Shown: positions 1 to 9,876 of the stretch, piece by piece
Layout of the letters: each line of letters starts with the position of its first letter
Numbering within the stretch: position 1 is the stretch's first letter
DNA from: an uncultured Alphaproteobacteria bacterium
Lineage (GTDB): Bacteria; Pseudomonadota; Alphaproteobacteria; RF32; CAG-239
Assembly: GCA_944390275.1 (NCBI GenBank)
Contig: CALXPL010000001.1
Span: forward strand, 310,001 to 374,000
Direction: 5' to 3'
Length of the DNA: 64,000 nt
Translations under genes and position numbers: made by a program
The notes under the pieces: model-generated
Told to the model about the DNA's origin: nothing
The model's input: the letters and a program-made list of their open reading frames with translations, nothing else
The model's database searches: none

Positions 1-1
1 T

Positions 2-1255
2 TTGGAAGATAAGTCGTTTCGAATGGGAAAATTATCTCCTGAAGAGTATGAGTATAAAAAAGCCTTGGATGTCAATGTTTACAAATTAAATAATTTTCAT
101 GATATTTTTTTGGCAAGACAAGTTGAATATCGTAATTTAATTAAAGATAAAAGTAAAAATCCTCAATTAGACGGTCGAAAATTTTATGAACTTGACAGTT
201 TAGATAAAAAATTAAATGCTCAAATCTTTCAGAAAGCAGCATTACGTTATCGTAACGAATTTAAATTAATGACTTCCAAAGAATATTCTTTTGAGGGAAT
301 ATCTCGTTATTTGGCTCTTACTTTTGATTCAACGCAGCGTTTGGATGTTAATGAATATGATAAAAATAATCCTTTGTTTGTTAATGCTATGGAAAAACAA
401 GCGGACGTTATTGCTAATAAGCTAATTGATTCTGTTGCTATTTATCAAAATAATACTTTAAAAGGAAAATTTTTCCAGCTTAAAGAAAATGTGTTTGATA
501 ATTTAAGTGCTGCAATTTTTGCTCAAATCGATTTGGCTTATAATATGGTAAAAATGATAGAATTGGATTTAGAGGAAACCAATAAACAGATTAAAACTTT
601 GAAAAAAGAAATCGCTTCTTTGAAAAGCCACGATTTGTCGATAGCACAGAAAATGGATTTGCTTGAAAAACAAACAAATTTGTTTTCTTTAGAAATGTCG
701 CGTAGCCAAATTATAGGCGAAAAAGCCGTTGCCATACGTGCTCTTTATTTTTATGCCGGTTATGCTCCTTTTAATTGTCCGACTCTTAATATGCCTCCTG
801 AAAATATCGCCCGAATTTTAAAAGATGGCTTTAATCGCGAGGTTGTTCGTATGCTTGCCAATATTCCGGAGGAGAAACAGTCTAATGTTTCAAAAGTTAA
901 TGATTGGGCAAAAGGTGAAAATTGGTTGGAAAATCTCTTAAACAAGAAAAAAAACGGTGATGTTTCCTCAAAAACAATTAAACCTAAGACAGCTTATGAC
1001 TTATATGTCGGTGAAGAATACAATAAGCGTAAAATTATGCAGCTCGGAGCTTATAAAAATGTCAAAACTGCCTATAAAGATTGGGAAATTCTTAAAGATG
1101 TTTATCCTCAGCTCGGTCGTTATAAACCCGTGATTGTTCGTAATGATGATGATGGTAAAGTTTTAAATCGCTTGCTTATTAAATCGTCTGATGGAGGATT
1201 TCGTGATTTATGTAATGAATTAAGACGCGATAAAGTGCAATGTATTTTAAAATAA
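2..1255 (+). CDS. SPOR-domain-like protein, 5' partial
   Basis: The frame is open from the first bases of the window, so the true start probably lies upstream. The protein is hydrophilic and mostly helical, with a lysine/glutamate-rich coiled-coil-like stretch at about residues 185-240. The last ~80 residues look like a SPOR repeat (QLGAYKN, then a YPQL segment, then LLIKSSDGGF and CNELRRDKVQCILK), the fold that binds denuded peptidoglycan glycans at division sites. No signal peptide or membrane helix is visible in the part present. It runs with the pentapeptide-repeat and VirD4-like genes downstream. The SPOR call rests on pattern only; the N-terminal region is unrecognised. Confidence 0.6.
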   Translation: MEDKSFRMGKLSPEEYEYKKALDVNVYKLNNFHDIFLARQVEYRNLIKDKSKNPQLDGRKFYELDSLDKKLNAQIFQKAALRYRNEFKLMTSKEYSFEGISRYLALTFDSTQRLDVNEYDKNNPLFVNAMEKQADVIANKLIDSVAIYQNNTLKGKFFQLKENVFDNLSAAIFAQIDLAYNMVKMIELDLEETNKQIKTLKKEIASLKSHDLSIAQKMDLLEKQTNLFSLEMSRSQIIGEKAVAIRALYFYAGYAPFNCPTLNMPPENIARILKDGFNREVVRMLANIPEEKQSNVSKVNDWAKGENWLENLLNKKKNGDVSSKTIKPKTAYDLYVGEEYNKRKIMQLGAYKNVKTAYKDWEILKDVYPQLGRYKPVIVRNDDDGKVLNRLLIKSSDGGFRDLCNELRRDKVQCILK

Positions 1256-1324
1256 TGTTTGTATTCTCTAGTGTTTTCGCGTATGATGGTAATAGCTTTG
1301 ATTTAGTGTTTGGAAGTTTTGATT

Positions 1325-2527
1325 ATGTCTGAATTTAAAGATAAAAAGAAATTTTTAAGTAAAGACGATGGACGAATGTATCGCTGGCATGCCGTGTCGA
1401 AAAGTTATGATTCCGAAGAATCTTTATCCGTTGAAGAAAAAAACACAGTTGCTGTTGAGGAATCTTTAAATGAAAAAGCCGATAATGTTTCTTTAGAAAA
1501 TGATAGTTCAGTTTCTTTACCTGAAAATTCAGACAATGTCTCCGATAGAAAAGATTTTTCAGGTCAGAATCTTGATAATCATGATTTTAATAATGTTTCT
1601 TTAAAAGGTGCTCTTTTTTCTAAGGCATCTTTAAAAAATGTCGATTTTTCTTCTATGGATTTATCAGATGCAGATTTTTCCGGTGCTGATTTAAGTGGTG
1701 CTAATTTATCCGGTGCGGTCTTAAAAAATGTTAATTTTACTGGGGCTTGTCTTAATGGTGTCCAGTTTTCAGGAGCAGATATTGAAGATGCTCTTTTTTT
1801 AGATGTTCAAATTGATCAAATTGCTTTGGAGGATTTACAACTTCTTATAGAATATCTTGCTAAGTATTTTCCTCATAAGTTAAATTTGGCAAAATTTAAT
1901 TTGACTATGCTGGATTTGAAAAAAATTGATTTGCATAGTGTCAATTTACGTGGTGTTGATTTTACCGGTGTCGATTTTACCGGCGTTAATATTATCGGCT
2001 TAAATTTAAGTGAATGTATTATTACTCCTCAGCAAATTGCCCAAGCTCTCGGTCATGTGCCTAATCGTGCTGAATTAGCCCAGTTGTTGGCTCCTCGGAA
2101 AAAAGATGCAAAATCAAATTCTGCGGTTATTGATTGGCAAGAGTTTTTTTTCAATGATAAAGAAATTGGAATTTGGGATACAACCAAAGATGCCGGATTA
2201 AGTATTGATAAACTTGTGAAAACAGGTAAAAAAGTTTTTAGCAAAATCTCTGAAAAACCAAAAGTTAAAGATTCTCAGATTGTGGAAAATGTGCGACAAT
2301 CCAAAAAAGACCAAGAAAAAGAACATAATGAAAAAGTACGCGAGATTATTGAAAAAAATAAACAAGCCGTTTTAGAAGCTCGCCTTGAAAAGCAAAAAGA
2401 AGTTGAGGCCAATTCTATTGAGGAAAATCAACAACAAGTTGAAAATAATAATGATAAAGAGAAAAAGTCTAATACGAAAGATTTAGAAATTGCTCTGGTT
2501 CATAATCGTTCAGGAATCGAAAGATAA
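1325..2527 (+). CDS. pentapeptide-repeat protein
   Basis: About 400 aa. I chose the ATG at 1325 (MSEFKDKK), preceded by TTGGAAG, over the in-frame TTG at 1310. Two blocks of pentapeptide repeats (A/V-D/N-L/F-X-X) are clear: roughly residues 75-150 (for example DADFSGADLSGANLSGAVLK) and 200-225 (DLHSVNLRGVDFTGVDFTG). Such repeats fold as a right-handed quadrilateral beta-helix used for protein binding. The acidic N-terminus and the lysine/glutamate-rich C-terminal ~100 residues look disordered or coiled-coil. It lies between the SPOR-like gene and a VirD4-like ATPase, so it may be an accessory or substrate of that system, but the sequence does not show this. Confidence 0.75.
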   Translation: MSEFKDKKKFLSKDDGRMYRWHAVSKSYDSEESLSVEEKNTVAVEESLNEKADNVSLENDSSVSLPENSDNVSDRKDFSGQNLDNHDFNNVSLKGALFSKASLKNVDFSSMDLSDADFSGADLSGANLSGAVLKNVNFTGACLNGVQFSGADIEDALFLDVQIDQIALEDLQLLIEYLAKYFPHKLNLAKFNLTMLDLKKIDLHSVNLRGVDFTGVDFTGVNIIGLNLSECIITPQQIAQALGHVPNRAELAQLLAPRKKDAKSNSAVIDWQEFFFNDKEIGIWDTTKDAGLSIDKLVKTGKKVFSKISEKPKVKDSQIVENVRQSKKDQEKEHNEKVREIIEKNKQAVLEARLEKQKEVEANSIEENQQQVENNNDKEKKSNTKDLEIALVHNRSGIER

Positions 2528-2602
2528 TTTTTTCTTTTCTGCTTATCATACTTGAAGTTTTATTTTATTTTTACTATTATCATCTGTGTTGAAAGCAGAT
2601 TT

Positions 2603-4882
2603 ATGGAATATTTATACGACAAAAAAATAAAAGCTCGCCGGAGTGCTTTGTGGTTCAAAGTATTTTTGATTATACTTTGTTCTTTTATTTATTTTTGGGT
2701 GGCAAATCTCATTTTTTTGATTCTTTATCGTTTTGCAGAATTTGGATTTACGACACGAAATACGCAACGCGTCTATAGTTTTTTATTGCAAATTAAAGAT
2801 AGTCCTATGTTTGTGTTTGTTGATTATGCTCATTGGCTAAATCGCTTCTTGTTTGCGGAAACCTATTCTTGGTTTTTATTTATTCCTTTGTGTGTTCCTC
2901 TGTTGTTTTTGTGTATTGTTTTTGTTGGTTATATGCGTAATCCTCATTCCTTTAATTTATGGTATCGACTTCATAATCATTTTGCAACTTTGCAAGATGT
3001 TCTTAAAATGAAAATATTGGGCGGTAGTTTAATGTCTTTAGGAAAATTTGAGGGAAAATCTTTGGGGGTTAACAAACCTGCTTCTTTGTTTGGTCTAGGT
3101 GCTCTTGAACTTGGTAAAACTTCCAGTGTAGCTATTCCTTCTATCCTTGAAAGTAATAATGCAAGTATTGTTGCTATTGATATAAAAGGTAGCTTAGCAG
3201 CTCATACATCCGGTCATCGTGCCGATATCAGTACGGTTTTTTATTTTGACTGGAATCTTATTGATAATCCGCAAAAAGGTGAATTTTGGCCTCGTTGGAA
3301 TCCTTTATCTCGAAATGATTTGCCTCAACATGAGGATAAAAAAAATTCTTATTTGAAATGTTTAGCCAAACACTTATATCCAAAAAATCAGGATGTGTTT
3401 GATGATGAACTTTATTTTCAGTTAGTGGAGTGTTTGTTAAATTTTTTCGTTTGCAAAATAGAACAAGCCAAAGCTAATGATTATTTTTTAAGTTCTCTTC
3501 TTGAAAAGGGGACTTTAGATAAAGAAGATACTGATATTCTTTCAAGTTATTATGCTTCTATGTTGGAGCAATATGCTCATTCTGCTATTCAATGTTTGCA
3601 AAATTCAACAATGAATTCTGACAATTATTTTCCGATAGGAAGTTGGGACGGAATACCTACAGCTTGGAAAGGAAAAGATTTATGCTTAGCTATGATTGCT
3701 GATTGTTTATTTCACAATGCTGAATTTATTTTAGGAAATTCTAAATCCGGTGGGTGGAAAAATTTTCTTCAGGTCTTTGTTGATGAAAGTTCTTTATTCG
3801 GTTACAATTATCCATTTCTTTCAACAATAGAAATTTTGCAAGACCTTGAGGAAAAGTTTCTTTCTATTTTGTTTCAAAATGTTTTGGACGCTTTTTCAAT
3901 ATTTAAAAAAGAAAGTATTCGTGAGAGAACTTCTTCAAGTGATTATAGTTTAAAATTTGCTCGCGGCTTGAATGACAATGACGGGAAATGGGGGTTGGCA
4001 ACAACTTATATTGTTGCAAATAGTGAGGATTCTCTGTTTATAACACAAATGTTTGTTGATTTATTGATTGAACGAAATCTTGAAAAACATAAATCAGCTT
4101 ATCGAAATCCTTTGTTATTTGTTATGGATGATTGGGAATATTTACCGTTATTTTCTTCTTTGAAAAAAGGAGTTAATTTAGGTTATAAAACAAATGTCGC
4201 CTTTTTATTGCTTGCCGAAGAATTAAAAAAATTAAATGAAGTTTATGGAAAAGCTAATTTGGAAGAAATTATCGGTGGCTGTACTTATAAATTACTTTTT
4301 GCTGAAAATAATATTACGCTAAGTAAACAATTTCGCGAAATGGCTTTGTATGGAATGAAATCCGTGCAAATTCCTGCCGTTGAAACCGGAACTTTTACAA
4401 AAGTTCAGCAGGGAATTGCCGATGCTCATTATTATCGTAAAATTGCCGATGATTTACTTTCTCTTCATGGTAATAAAAAAATTAATAAAGGTGAGCTTGT
4501 TTTACTTGTTGAAGGTTTTTATAATTTGCCGGTTAAAGTTGATGCAAAATATTTTTTACAAGATGTTCGCTTGAAAACTTTATCTGAAAAAAAGCCTGTA
4601 TATATTTTGAATGAGGAGTTTTATAAAAAACGGCAAATTAATGATTGTGAAACTCCTTCTCAAAATGCTTATGAAAAAGAAATTAATTTGGCTGTAACTC
4701 CTGAGGATTTTCATTCTAATGCTGCTTTAGAAGGAGAAAATAATTTTGATAATGTTTCGGTAATGCCGCTTAATAATGAAAATGAGAAAAATGTAGAAGA
4801 AACTCTTGATCCTCAGGATAATTGGTGGCTTGATGATAATGCTTTTACAATTAAAGCCGGAGATGAAAGCAAAAAATTATGA
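2603..4882 (+). CDS. VirD4/TraG-like type IV coupling ATPase
   Basis: About 759 aa from the ATG at 2603 (MEYLYDKK); an upstream in-frame TTG at 2552 is less likely. Two N-terminal membrane helices (about residues 20-45 and 95-125) precede a P-loop domain. Walker A reads GALELGKTSS, followed by VAIDIKGSLAAHT, which matches the DPKGE-type motif of VirD4/TraG, and WNPLSR, which matches their NPL motif. A later LLFVMDDWEYLPLF occupies the usual LLDEFANLG position, with DD where DE is typical, followed by AEELKKLNEVYG (the Q-x-x-Q-L region). Such proteins deliver DNA or protein substrates to type IV secretion channels. No other T4SS gene is in this window. It overlaps rarA by four bases. Confidence 0.75.
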   Translation: MEYLYDKKIKARRSALWFKVFLIILCSFIYFWVANLIFLILYRFAEFGFTTRNTQRVYSFLLQIKDSPMFVFVDYAHWLNRFLFAETYSWFLFIPLCVPLLFLCIVFVGYMRNPHSFNLWYRLHNHFATLQDVLKMKILGGSLMSLGKFEGKSLGVNKPASLFGLGALELGKTSSVAIPSILESNNASIVAIDIKGSLAAHTSGHRADISTVFYFDWNLIDNPQKGEFWPRWNPLSRNDLPQHEDKKNSYLKCLAKHLYPKNQDVFDDELYFQLVECLLNFFVCKIEQAKANDYFLSSLLEKGTLDKEDTDILSSYYASMLEQYAHSAIQCLQNSTMNSDNYFPIGSWDGIPTAWKGKDLCLAMIADCLFHNAEFILGNSKSGGWKNFLQVFVDESSLFGYNYPFLSTIEILQDLEEKFLSILFQNVLDAFSIFKKESIRERTSSSDYSLKFARGLNDNDGKWGLATTYIVANSEDSLFITQMFVDLLIERNLEKHKSAYRNPLLFVMDDWEYLPLFSSLKKGVNLGYKTNVAFLLLAEELKKLNEVYGKANLEEIIGGCTYKLLFAENNITLSKQFREMALYGMKSVQIPAVETGTFTKVQQGIADAHYYRKIADDLLSLHGNKKINKGELVLLVEGFYNLPVKVDAKYFLQDVRLKTLSEKKPVYILNEEFYKKRQINDCETPSQNAYEKEINLAVTPEDFHSNAALEGENNFDNVSVMPLNNENEKNVEETLDPQDNWWLDDNAFTIKAGDESKKL

Positions 4883-6195
4883 TGATGGAAGATACACTCT
4901 TTTCTGCTAATATGAAAAAACCCTTGGCAGATCGTTTACGCCCGCTTTCTTTAGATGATGTTGTCGGACAAGATAATGTTATTGGTGAAAACGCTCCTTT
5001 AGGGCGCATGATTAAGTCAAAAAAAATTACTTCTTTTATTTTGTGGGGTCCTCCCGGATGCGGAAAAACGACGATTGCTCGCTTAATTGCTGAACATTCT
5101 AATCTTTATTTTGAACAAATTTCGGCTGTTTTTTCCGGTGTTGCTGATTTAAAGCGCGTTTTTCAGTATGCTCAGGAACGTCGCGCCAATCAAGGGAAAG
5201 GTACTTTGTTATTTGTTGATGAAATTCATCGTTTTAATAAATCGCAGCAAGACGGTTTTTTGCCTTATGTTGAAGATGGTACAGTTATTTTGGTCGGAGC
5301 AACAACAGAAAATCCTTCATTTGAATTAAATGCTGCTTTGTTGTCGCGCTGTCAGGTTTTTGTCTTGAATCGCTTAAATGAACCTGAATTTGAAATTTTG
5401 TTACAACGTGCTGAAAAAGAAGTGGGAAAGAAGTTGCCGATTGATGAAGAGGCTCGTGAATTTTTGAAGACAGTCGCTGACGGAGATGGTCGCTATATTC
5501 TTAACTTGGCGGAAAGCATATGGAATTACGCGCAACCCGGTGAGATATTTAATCAAGATTCTATTGTTAAGATTATTCGTTCGCGAGCTCCCGTTTATGA
5601 TAAAGGACGCGATGGTCATTATAATTTGATTTCGGCTGTTCATAAATCTTTACGAGGCTCAGATGTTGATGCCGCTTTATATTGGGTTGCACGTATGATT
5701 GTCGGAGGTGAAGATCCTAAATATATTTTGCGTCGTTTAACCCGTTTTGCTGTTGAAGATGTTTCCTTGGCTGATCCTAATGCCGTTACTCAAGCGATTG
5801 CTTGTTGGGATACTTATGAACGATTGGGGTCGCCGGAAGGAGATTTAGCTATTTTTCAGTTAACGGCTTATTTGGCTACGGCTCCGAAGTCTGTCGGTGT
5901 TTATAAAGCGATGCATACAGCTTTAGATGCGGCAAAACGTACGGGCTCTCTTATGCCTCCTAAAAATATTCTTAATGCTCCGACAAAATTAATGAAACAA
6001 TTAGGATATAATGAAGGTTATGAATATGATCCTGATTGTGAAGATGGTTTTTCCGGAGCTAATTATTTTCCAGACGGAGTTAAACGTATGAAATTATATT
6101 ATCCCGTCGATCGTGGTTTTGAACGTGAAATAAAAAAACGAATCGAGTATTTTGATAAATTGCGAGCTGAAAAACAAGCACGAAAAAAACAATGA
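4879..6195 (+). CDS. rarA: replication-associated recombination protein A
   Basis: 438 aa, the usual length for RarA/MgsA, an AAA+ clamp-loader-like ATPase acting at stalled replication forks. Visible motifs are the N-terminal PLADRLRPLSLDDVVGQ box, Walker A GPPGCGKTT, Walker B LLFVDEIHRF and sensor-1 GATTENPSF. The C-terminal half has the tetramerisation/lid pattern of the family (GSDVDAALYW, RMIVGGEDP, LATAPKS). Its ATG overlaps the stop of the preceding VirD4-like gene as ATGA, so the two are probably translationally coupled although functionally unrelated. Confidence 0.95.
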   Translation: MMMEDTLFSANMKKPLADRLRPLSLDDVVGQDNVIGENAPLGRMIKSKKITSFILWGPPGCGKTTIARLIAEHSNLYFEQISAVFSGVADLKRVFQYAQERRANQGKGTLLFVDEIHRFNKSQQDGFLPYVEDGTVILVGATTENPSFELNAALLSRCQVFVLNRLNEPEFEILLQRAEKEVGKKLPIDEEAREFLKTVADGDGRYILNLAESIWNYAQPGEIFNQDSIVKIIRSRAPVYDKGRDGHYNLISAVHKSLRGSDVDAALYWVARMIVGGEDPKYILRRLTRFAVEDVSLADPNAVTQAIACWDTYERLGSPEGDLAIFQLTAYLATAPKSVGVYKAMHTALDAAKRTGSLMPPKNILNAPTKLMKQLGYNEGYEYDPDCEDGFSGANYFPDGVKRMKLYYPVDRGFEREIKKRIEYFDKLRAEKQARKKQ

Positions 6196-6217
6196 TTTTA
6201 AATTGAAAGGTTAAGAT

Positions 6218-7150
6218 ATGTCCGGTGTAACAATTGTACAGATTAAAAAAGAAGACGATGGAATGCGTCTAAATCGTTGGTTCTTAAAGTATTATCCGGG
6301 TTTGTCTTTATCTCGCCTTAATAAATTACTTCGAACAAAACAAATTAAACTTGATGGCGGAAAAGTAGAAGCTTCTTGCAAATTGTCTCAAGGACAAGAG
6401 TTGCGACTTCCTCCTTTGGATAATGAAAAAGTGATGTCTTTAATGAAAGATTTTGTTTCTAAAAAAGATGAAGTGTTTATTCAATCTCTTGTAATTTATA
6501 AAGATGAGAATATTTTGGCTTTGAATAAACCTTCCGGTCTTGCTGTTCAAGGTGGAACAAATACGAATCGACATGTTGACGGAATGTTGGAAGCCTTAAA
6601 GTTTGATGCCCTTGAAAAACCTAAGTTAGTTCATCGAATCGATAAAAATACCAGTGGGTTGTTATTGCTGGCTCGAAATAGAAAATTTGCTGAACTCTTA
6701 ACGCAAGCCTTTAAAAATCACAATTTACAGAAAACTTATCTTGCTTTATGTTATGGTAAACCGAAGCTGAATCAAGGAGAAATTAATTTGAGCTTATCTA
6801 AAGTCGGTGAAAAAATTGTTCCCGATCCTCAAGGTCAAAAAGCAATAACTTTATATCGTGTGTTAGATAGTGTCGGAACAAAATTTTCTTTGTTAGAATT
6901 ATCACCGTTGACCGGAAGAACACATCAAATTCGTGTCCATTTAAGTACTATTGGATGTCCGATTGTCGGTGATGATAAGTATTTTGATCGACAAAATATA
7001 AAATTTAATATTTTTGATGATAAATTGCATTTGCATGCATATAAAATTAACTTATCTGATTTATATAATAAGAAAATGGTGATTACTGCTGAGCTTCCAG
7101 ATTATTTTAAGCAAAGTTTAGCAAACTCGGGAATCGTATTTAAGGAGTAA
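6218..7150 (+). CDS. rluC: RluC/RluD-family 23S rRNA pseudouridine synthase
   Basis: 310 aa. An N-terminal S4 RNA-binding domain (about residues 12-65: MRLNRWFLKYYPGLSLSRLN) is followed by the pseudouridine synthase domain with the catalytic motif HRIDKNTSGLLLL, where the Asp attacks the uridine, and the TGRTHQIRVHL motif. Layout and length fit RluC/RluD enzymes; the RluC choice is from general resemblance and the short S4 region. A GAAAGG ribosome site precedes the ATG and the gene follows rarA by 22 bases. AsmA follows four bases after its stop. Confidence 0.9.
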   Translation: MSGVTIVQIKKEDDGMRLNRWFLKYYPGLSLSRLNKLLRTKQIKLDGGKVEASCKLSQGQELRLPPLDNEKVMSLMKDFVSKKDEVFIQSLVIYKDENILALNKPSGLAVQGGTNTNRHVDGMLEALKFDALEKPKLVHRIDKNTSGLLLLARNRKFAELLTQAFKNHNLQKTYLALCYGKPKLNQGEINLSLSKVGEKIVPDPQGQKAITLYRVLDSVGTKFSLLELSPLTGRTHQIRVHLSTIGCPIVGDDKYFDRQNIKFNIFDDKLHLHAYKINLSDLYNKKMVITAELPDYFKQSLANSGIVFKE

Positions 7151-7154
7151 ATAT

Positions 7155-9380
7155 ATGAGATTTATCAAAATTGTTTTGTCTGTGGTTATCGGTTTGGTGG
7201 TTGTTATAGCTGTTGCCGGTTATTTGTTTGTTCGTAATTTTGATTTAAATAAGTATAAATCCGATATTTCTCTGTTGGCTCAAGAACGTTTGGGAAGGAA
7301 ACTTGCGATTAATGGTGATGCTCGTCTCGGTATTTCTTTTTCTCCAACCTTGATTGTTAATGATGTTGAATTAGCAAATGCTGATTGGGCTTCTCAGCCT
7401 CAAATGGTAAAAGTAGGAAGTTTGGAAATTAAATTAGCTTTACTTCCGTTATTAAAAAGGCAAGTTGTTATTGATAATATCACTTTGCAGAATCCCGTAA
7501 TTAATTTGGAAATTAATGATGACGGTACGCCTAATTGGAATATGTTTGAAAGTTCGACTACGGTATCTCCGCAACAAGTGCAGTTGATTAAAGACCAAGC
7601 CGTTGCTTCAGGGCTCGTTGACATGAAAACGGCTGATAAAGCTGCCGAAATGGTACAGAAAAATCCGGCTTCTTTAGCTTTGGCAGGGTTTGCTGCCCAG
7701 AATATTTTAATTGAAAATGGGCAATTCAGTTTGGCGAATCATCAAACGGGAAGTTATCTCCAAGTTGATTTGCTGAAATTCGCTCTTAAAGCTCCAAATA
7801 TTGATTCCGATATCAATACCGAGTTTGATGTTTTAATTAATGGTCAAAATGTTAAAGGAACGGCAGTTTTAGGTTCTTTGAATAAAATTTTAGCAGGAAC
7901 GGAAGATTATCCGATTAGTGCTTCTTTATCTGCTTATGGTGTTTCTGCAGATGCTTCTCTCATGGTTCACAATATTCTTACCGAACCTTCTTTTGCAATG
8001 ACTCTTAATTTGCATAATCCTCTTGGAAATTTTGATGCTCCTGAGGTAAAATTGGCAGCAGATGTTAATGGCAACTTGCAAGTCTTGTCTGCAAATATTT
8101 CTAGTCTGAATGTAAACGGAAATGTTATCACCGGTACAATGGGGCTTAATCTGTCTGATAAAATTCCTTATGTTACGGCGAACTTAAATAGTGATGCGTT
8201 AGATGTATCTTCTTTATTGGTTAATAAGAAAGTGGCTTTTGCTTTTCCTGAATTTATTTCTGCGGCAAATGCCTCTCAATTTGTTCCTAATCAAAAAATT
8301 CCTTTTGAGCTTATGTCTTTGGCAAACGCAAAATTAGCTTTGAATGTTAAGACACTTAAAGTAAATTCGGATTTAACTTTGAATGATGTTTATGTTGATG
8401 CGTCTTTATTGAATAATATTTTAAATATTAATCCTGCAAAAGCTAATTTAGGAGGCGGAACTTTTAATTTGGTAGCTACGGTTGATGCTCCGTCTCAAAA
8501 TGTTAAACTTACGGCTGTGGGTAACAGTATTGTTTTGCAACAGTTATATTCTAAATTGAGTGTAATACCTAATTCTGATACCTTTGGTTTCGTTAGTGGA
8601 GGGAATACCGATATTAATGTTAGTTTAACGGGAAAAGGCGATACCTATCGTCAATTGGTTGATTCATTAAACGGAAGCGTTATAGCCATTGTTGATCAAT
8701 CTGTTGTGCAGTCGGGAAAATTAGATTTCTTAGTCGGAAATTTTGTTATGCAGATTTTGCATACATTGAAATTGGATAATGTAAAATCGGAGAATATTGA
8801 ATTAAATTGTGCGGTGGTTCGTGCTGATGTTGCTAATGGAATTGTTAATTTTCCAAAAGGAATTGCCTTGAGTTCTAAACCTCTTAATTTGGTCAGCAGC
8901 GGTAAATATAATTTGGTGACAGATGCATTAGATTTTACAGTTCGTCCTTATTCCGGACAGATTATTGATGCAAATTTAGCACAAGCGATTAGTTCTTTTA
9001 TTAAAATTAAAGGAACGGCGCAAGAGCCTAAAATTGTTTTGGATGATGTCCAGGCGTTAAAAACTTTAGCGGGGATTGCCGCAAGTGGCGGAACAACTTA
9101 TCTTGGATCTCAATTGGTTCTTGATGCCGATAGTACTCCTTGTTATACGGCTTTGAAGGGAACTCCTTATCAATCTCGTTTTCCTGGTCCCGGTATTGTC
9201 TCTAAAACCGGTCAAGATATTTATCAAGGAGCTGATAAAACAGTGAACGAGGGAATTGATGCTGTAAAAGCAACTGTTAACACCTCTTCTGAAGATGTAA
9301 AAAAATCTCTTAAAAATCTTGAAAAAGCGGCAAAGGGTTTTTTGAATTCACTTAAACAAGGGGCTGTTAATGAGTATTAA
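7155..9380 (+). CDS. AsmA-family protein
   Basis: 741 aa. One N-terminal membrane anchor (about residues 5-27) is followed by AsmA-type sequence (LFVRNFDLNKYKSDI, then ERLGRKLAINGDARL). Long beta-rich repeats fill the middle, and the C-terminal AsmA domain (LNGSVIAIVDQSVV, GIALSSKPLNLVSSGKYNL) is intact. Family members are periplasm-facing and have been linked to outer-membrane biogenesis and lipid transport. The C-terminal ~60 residues add a charged helical tail. The stop lies inside the start of the ATP12 gene (11-base overlap). Confidence 0.88.
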   Translation: MRFIKIVLSVVIGLVVVIAVAGYLFVRNFDLNKYKSDISLLAQERLGRKLAINGDARLGISFSPTLIVNDVELANADWASQPQMVKVGSLEIKLALLPLLKRQVVIDNITLQNPVINLEINDDGTPNWNMFESSTTVSPQQVQLIKDQAVASGLVDMKTADKAAEMVQKNPASLALAGFAAQNILIENGQFSLANHQTGSYLQVDLLKFALKAPNIDSDINTEFDVLINGQNVKGTAVLGSLNKILAGTEDYPISASLSAYGVSADASLMVHNILTEPSFAMTLNLHNPLGNFDAPEVKLAADVNGNLQVLSANISSLNVNGNVITGTMGLNLSDKIPYVTANLNSDALDVSSLLVNKKVAFAFPEFISAANASQFVPNQKIPFELMSLANAKLALNVKTLKVNSDLTLNDVYVDASLLNNILNINPAKANLGGGTFNLVATVDAPSQNVKLTAVGNSIVLQQLYSKLSVIPNSDTFGFVSGGNTDINVSLTGKGDTYRQLVDSLNGSVIAIVDQSVVQSGKLDFLVGNFVMQILHTLKLDNVKSENIELNCAVVRADVANGIVNFPKGIALSSKPLNLVSSGKYNLVTDALDFTVRPYSGQIIDANLAQAISSFIKIKGTAQEPKIVLDDVQALKTLAGIAASGGTTYLGSQLVLDADSTPCYTALKGTPYQSRFPGPGIVSKTGQDIYQGADKTVNEGIDAVKATVNTSSEDVKKSLKNLEKAAKGFLNSLKQGAVNEY

Positions 9381-9870
9381 TTTTGAACAAGCTGAAATAG
9401 AAGTATCTCATAACAAGCAAGAAATTATTGATAAATTATTGCAATTTGTTTTGACAGATACTTTGTTGTTTTGGTCTCATGATAGCGATTTAGCAGATAA
9501 TCAAGAAAAAATATGGTTGCCGATTATTATTTGGGCTCGGAAAATTTTAAAAGCAGAAATTTTAACAACAACAAATTTGGATGTTTCTTTAGAAAATCAT
9601 AAAGTTCTTTCTGCACTACGTATATTTTTGGAAAAGCTTAATAATCGTCAGCTTACCGTATTATATCTTGCGGCTTTAGATATGCGTTCCGTTATTTTGG
9701 CAATGGCTTTTGTATCTGGTCGTATTAATGCTGAAAAAGCATTTCATGCCGCCTTTTTAGAAGAATTATGGCAAAGTGAAAAATGGGGTATTGATGAAGA
9801 AGCAGAGCAAAGACGTCAAGATATTAAAAGCAATTTGATTGCGTTAGAAGTTTTTTTGAATAAAGATTAA
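9370..9870 (+). CDS. ATP12-family F1-ATPase assembly chaperone, N-terminally short
   Basis: 166 aa. It matches the C-terminal helical domain of ATP12 proteins, chaperones that hold the F1 alpha subunit before assembly, known from mitochondria and alphaproteobacteria. The conserved pattern is visible: TDTLLFW, WLPIIIWARKIL, then LDMRSVILAMAFVSGRINAE and LEELWQSEKWGIDEEAEQRR. Family members are usually around 230 aa or more with an N-terminal beta domain; here that domain is absent and cannot be found upstream because asmA occupies the sequence. Start at 9370 overlaps asmA by 11 bases. It is a useful hint that the organism is an alphaproteobacterium. Confidence 0.75.
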   Translation: MSINFEQAEIEVSHNKQEIIDKLLQFVLTDTLLFWSHDSDLADNQEKIWLPIIIWARKILKAEILTTTNLDVSLENHKVLSALRIFLEKLNNRQLTVLYLAALDMRSVILAMAFVSGRINAEKAFHAAFLEELWQSEKWGIDEEAEQRRQDIKSNLIALEVFLNKD

Positions 9871-9876
9871 TTATTT

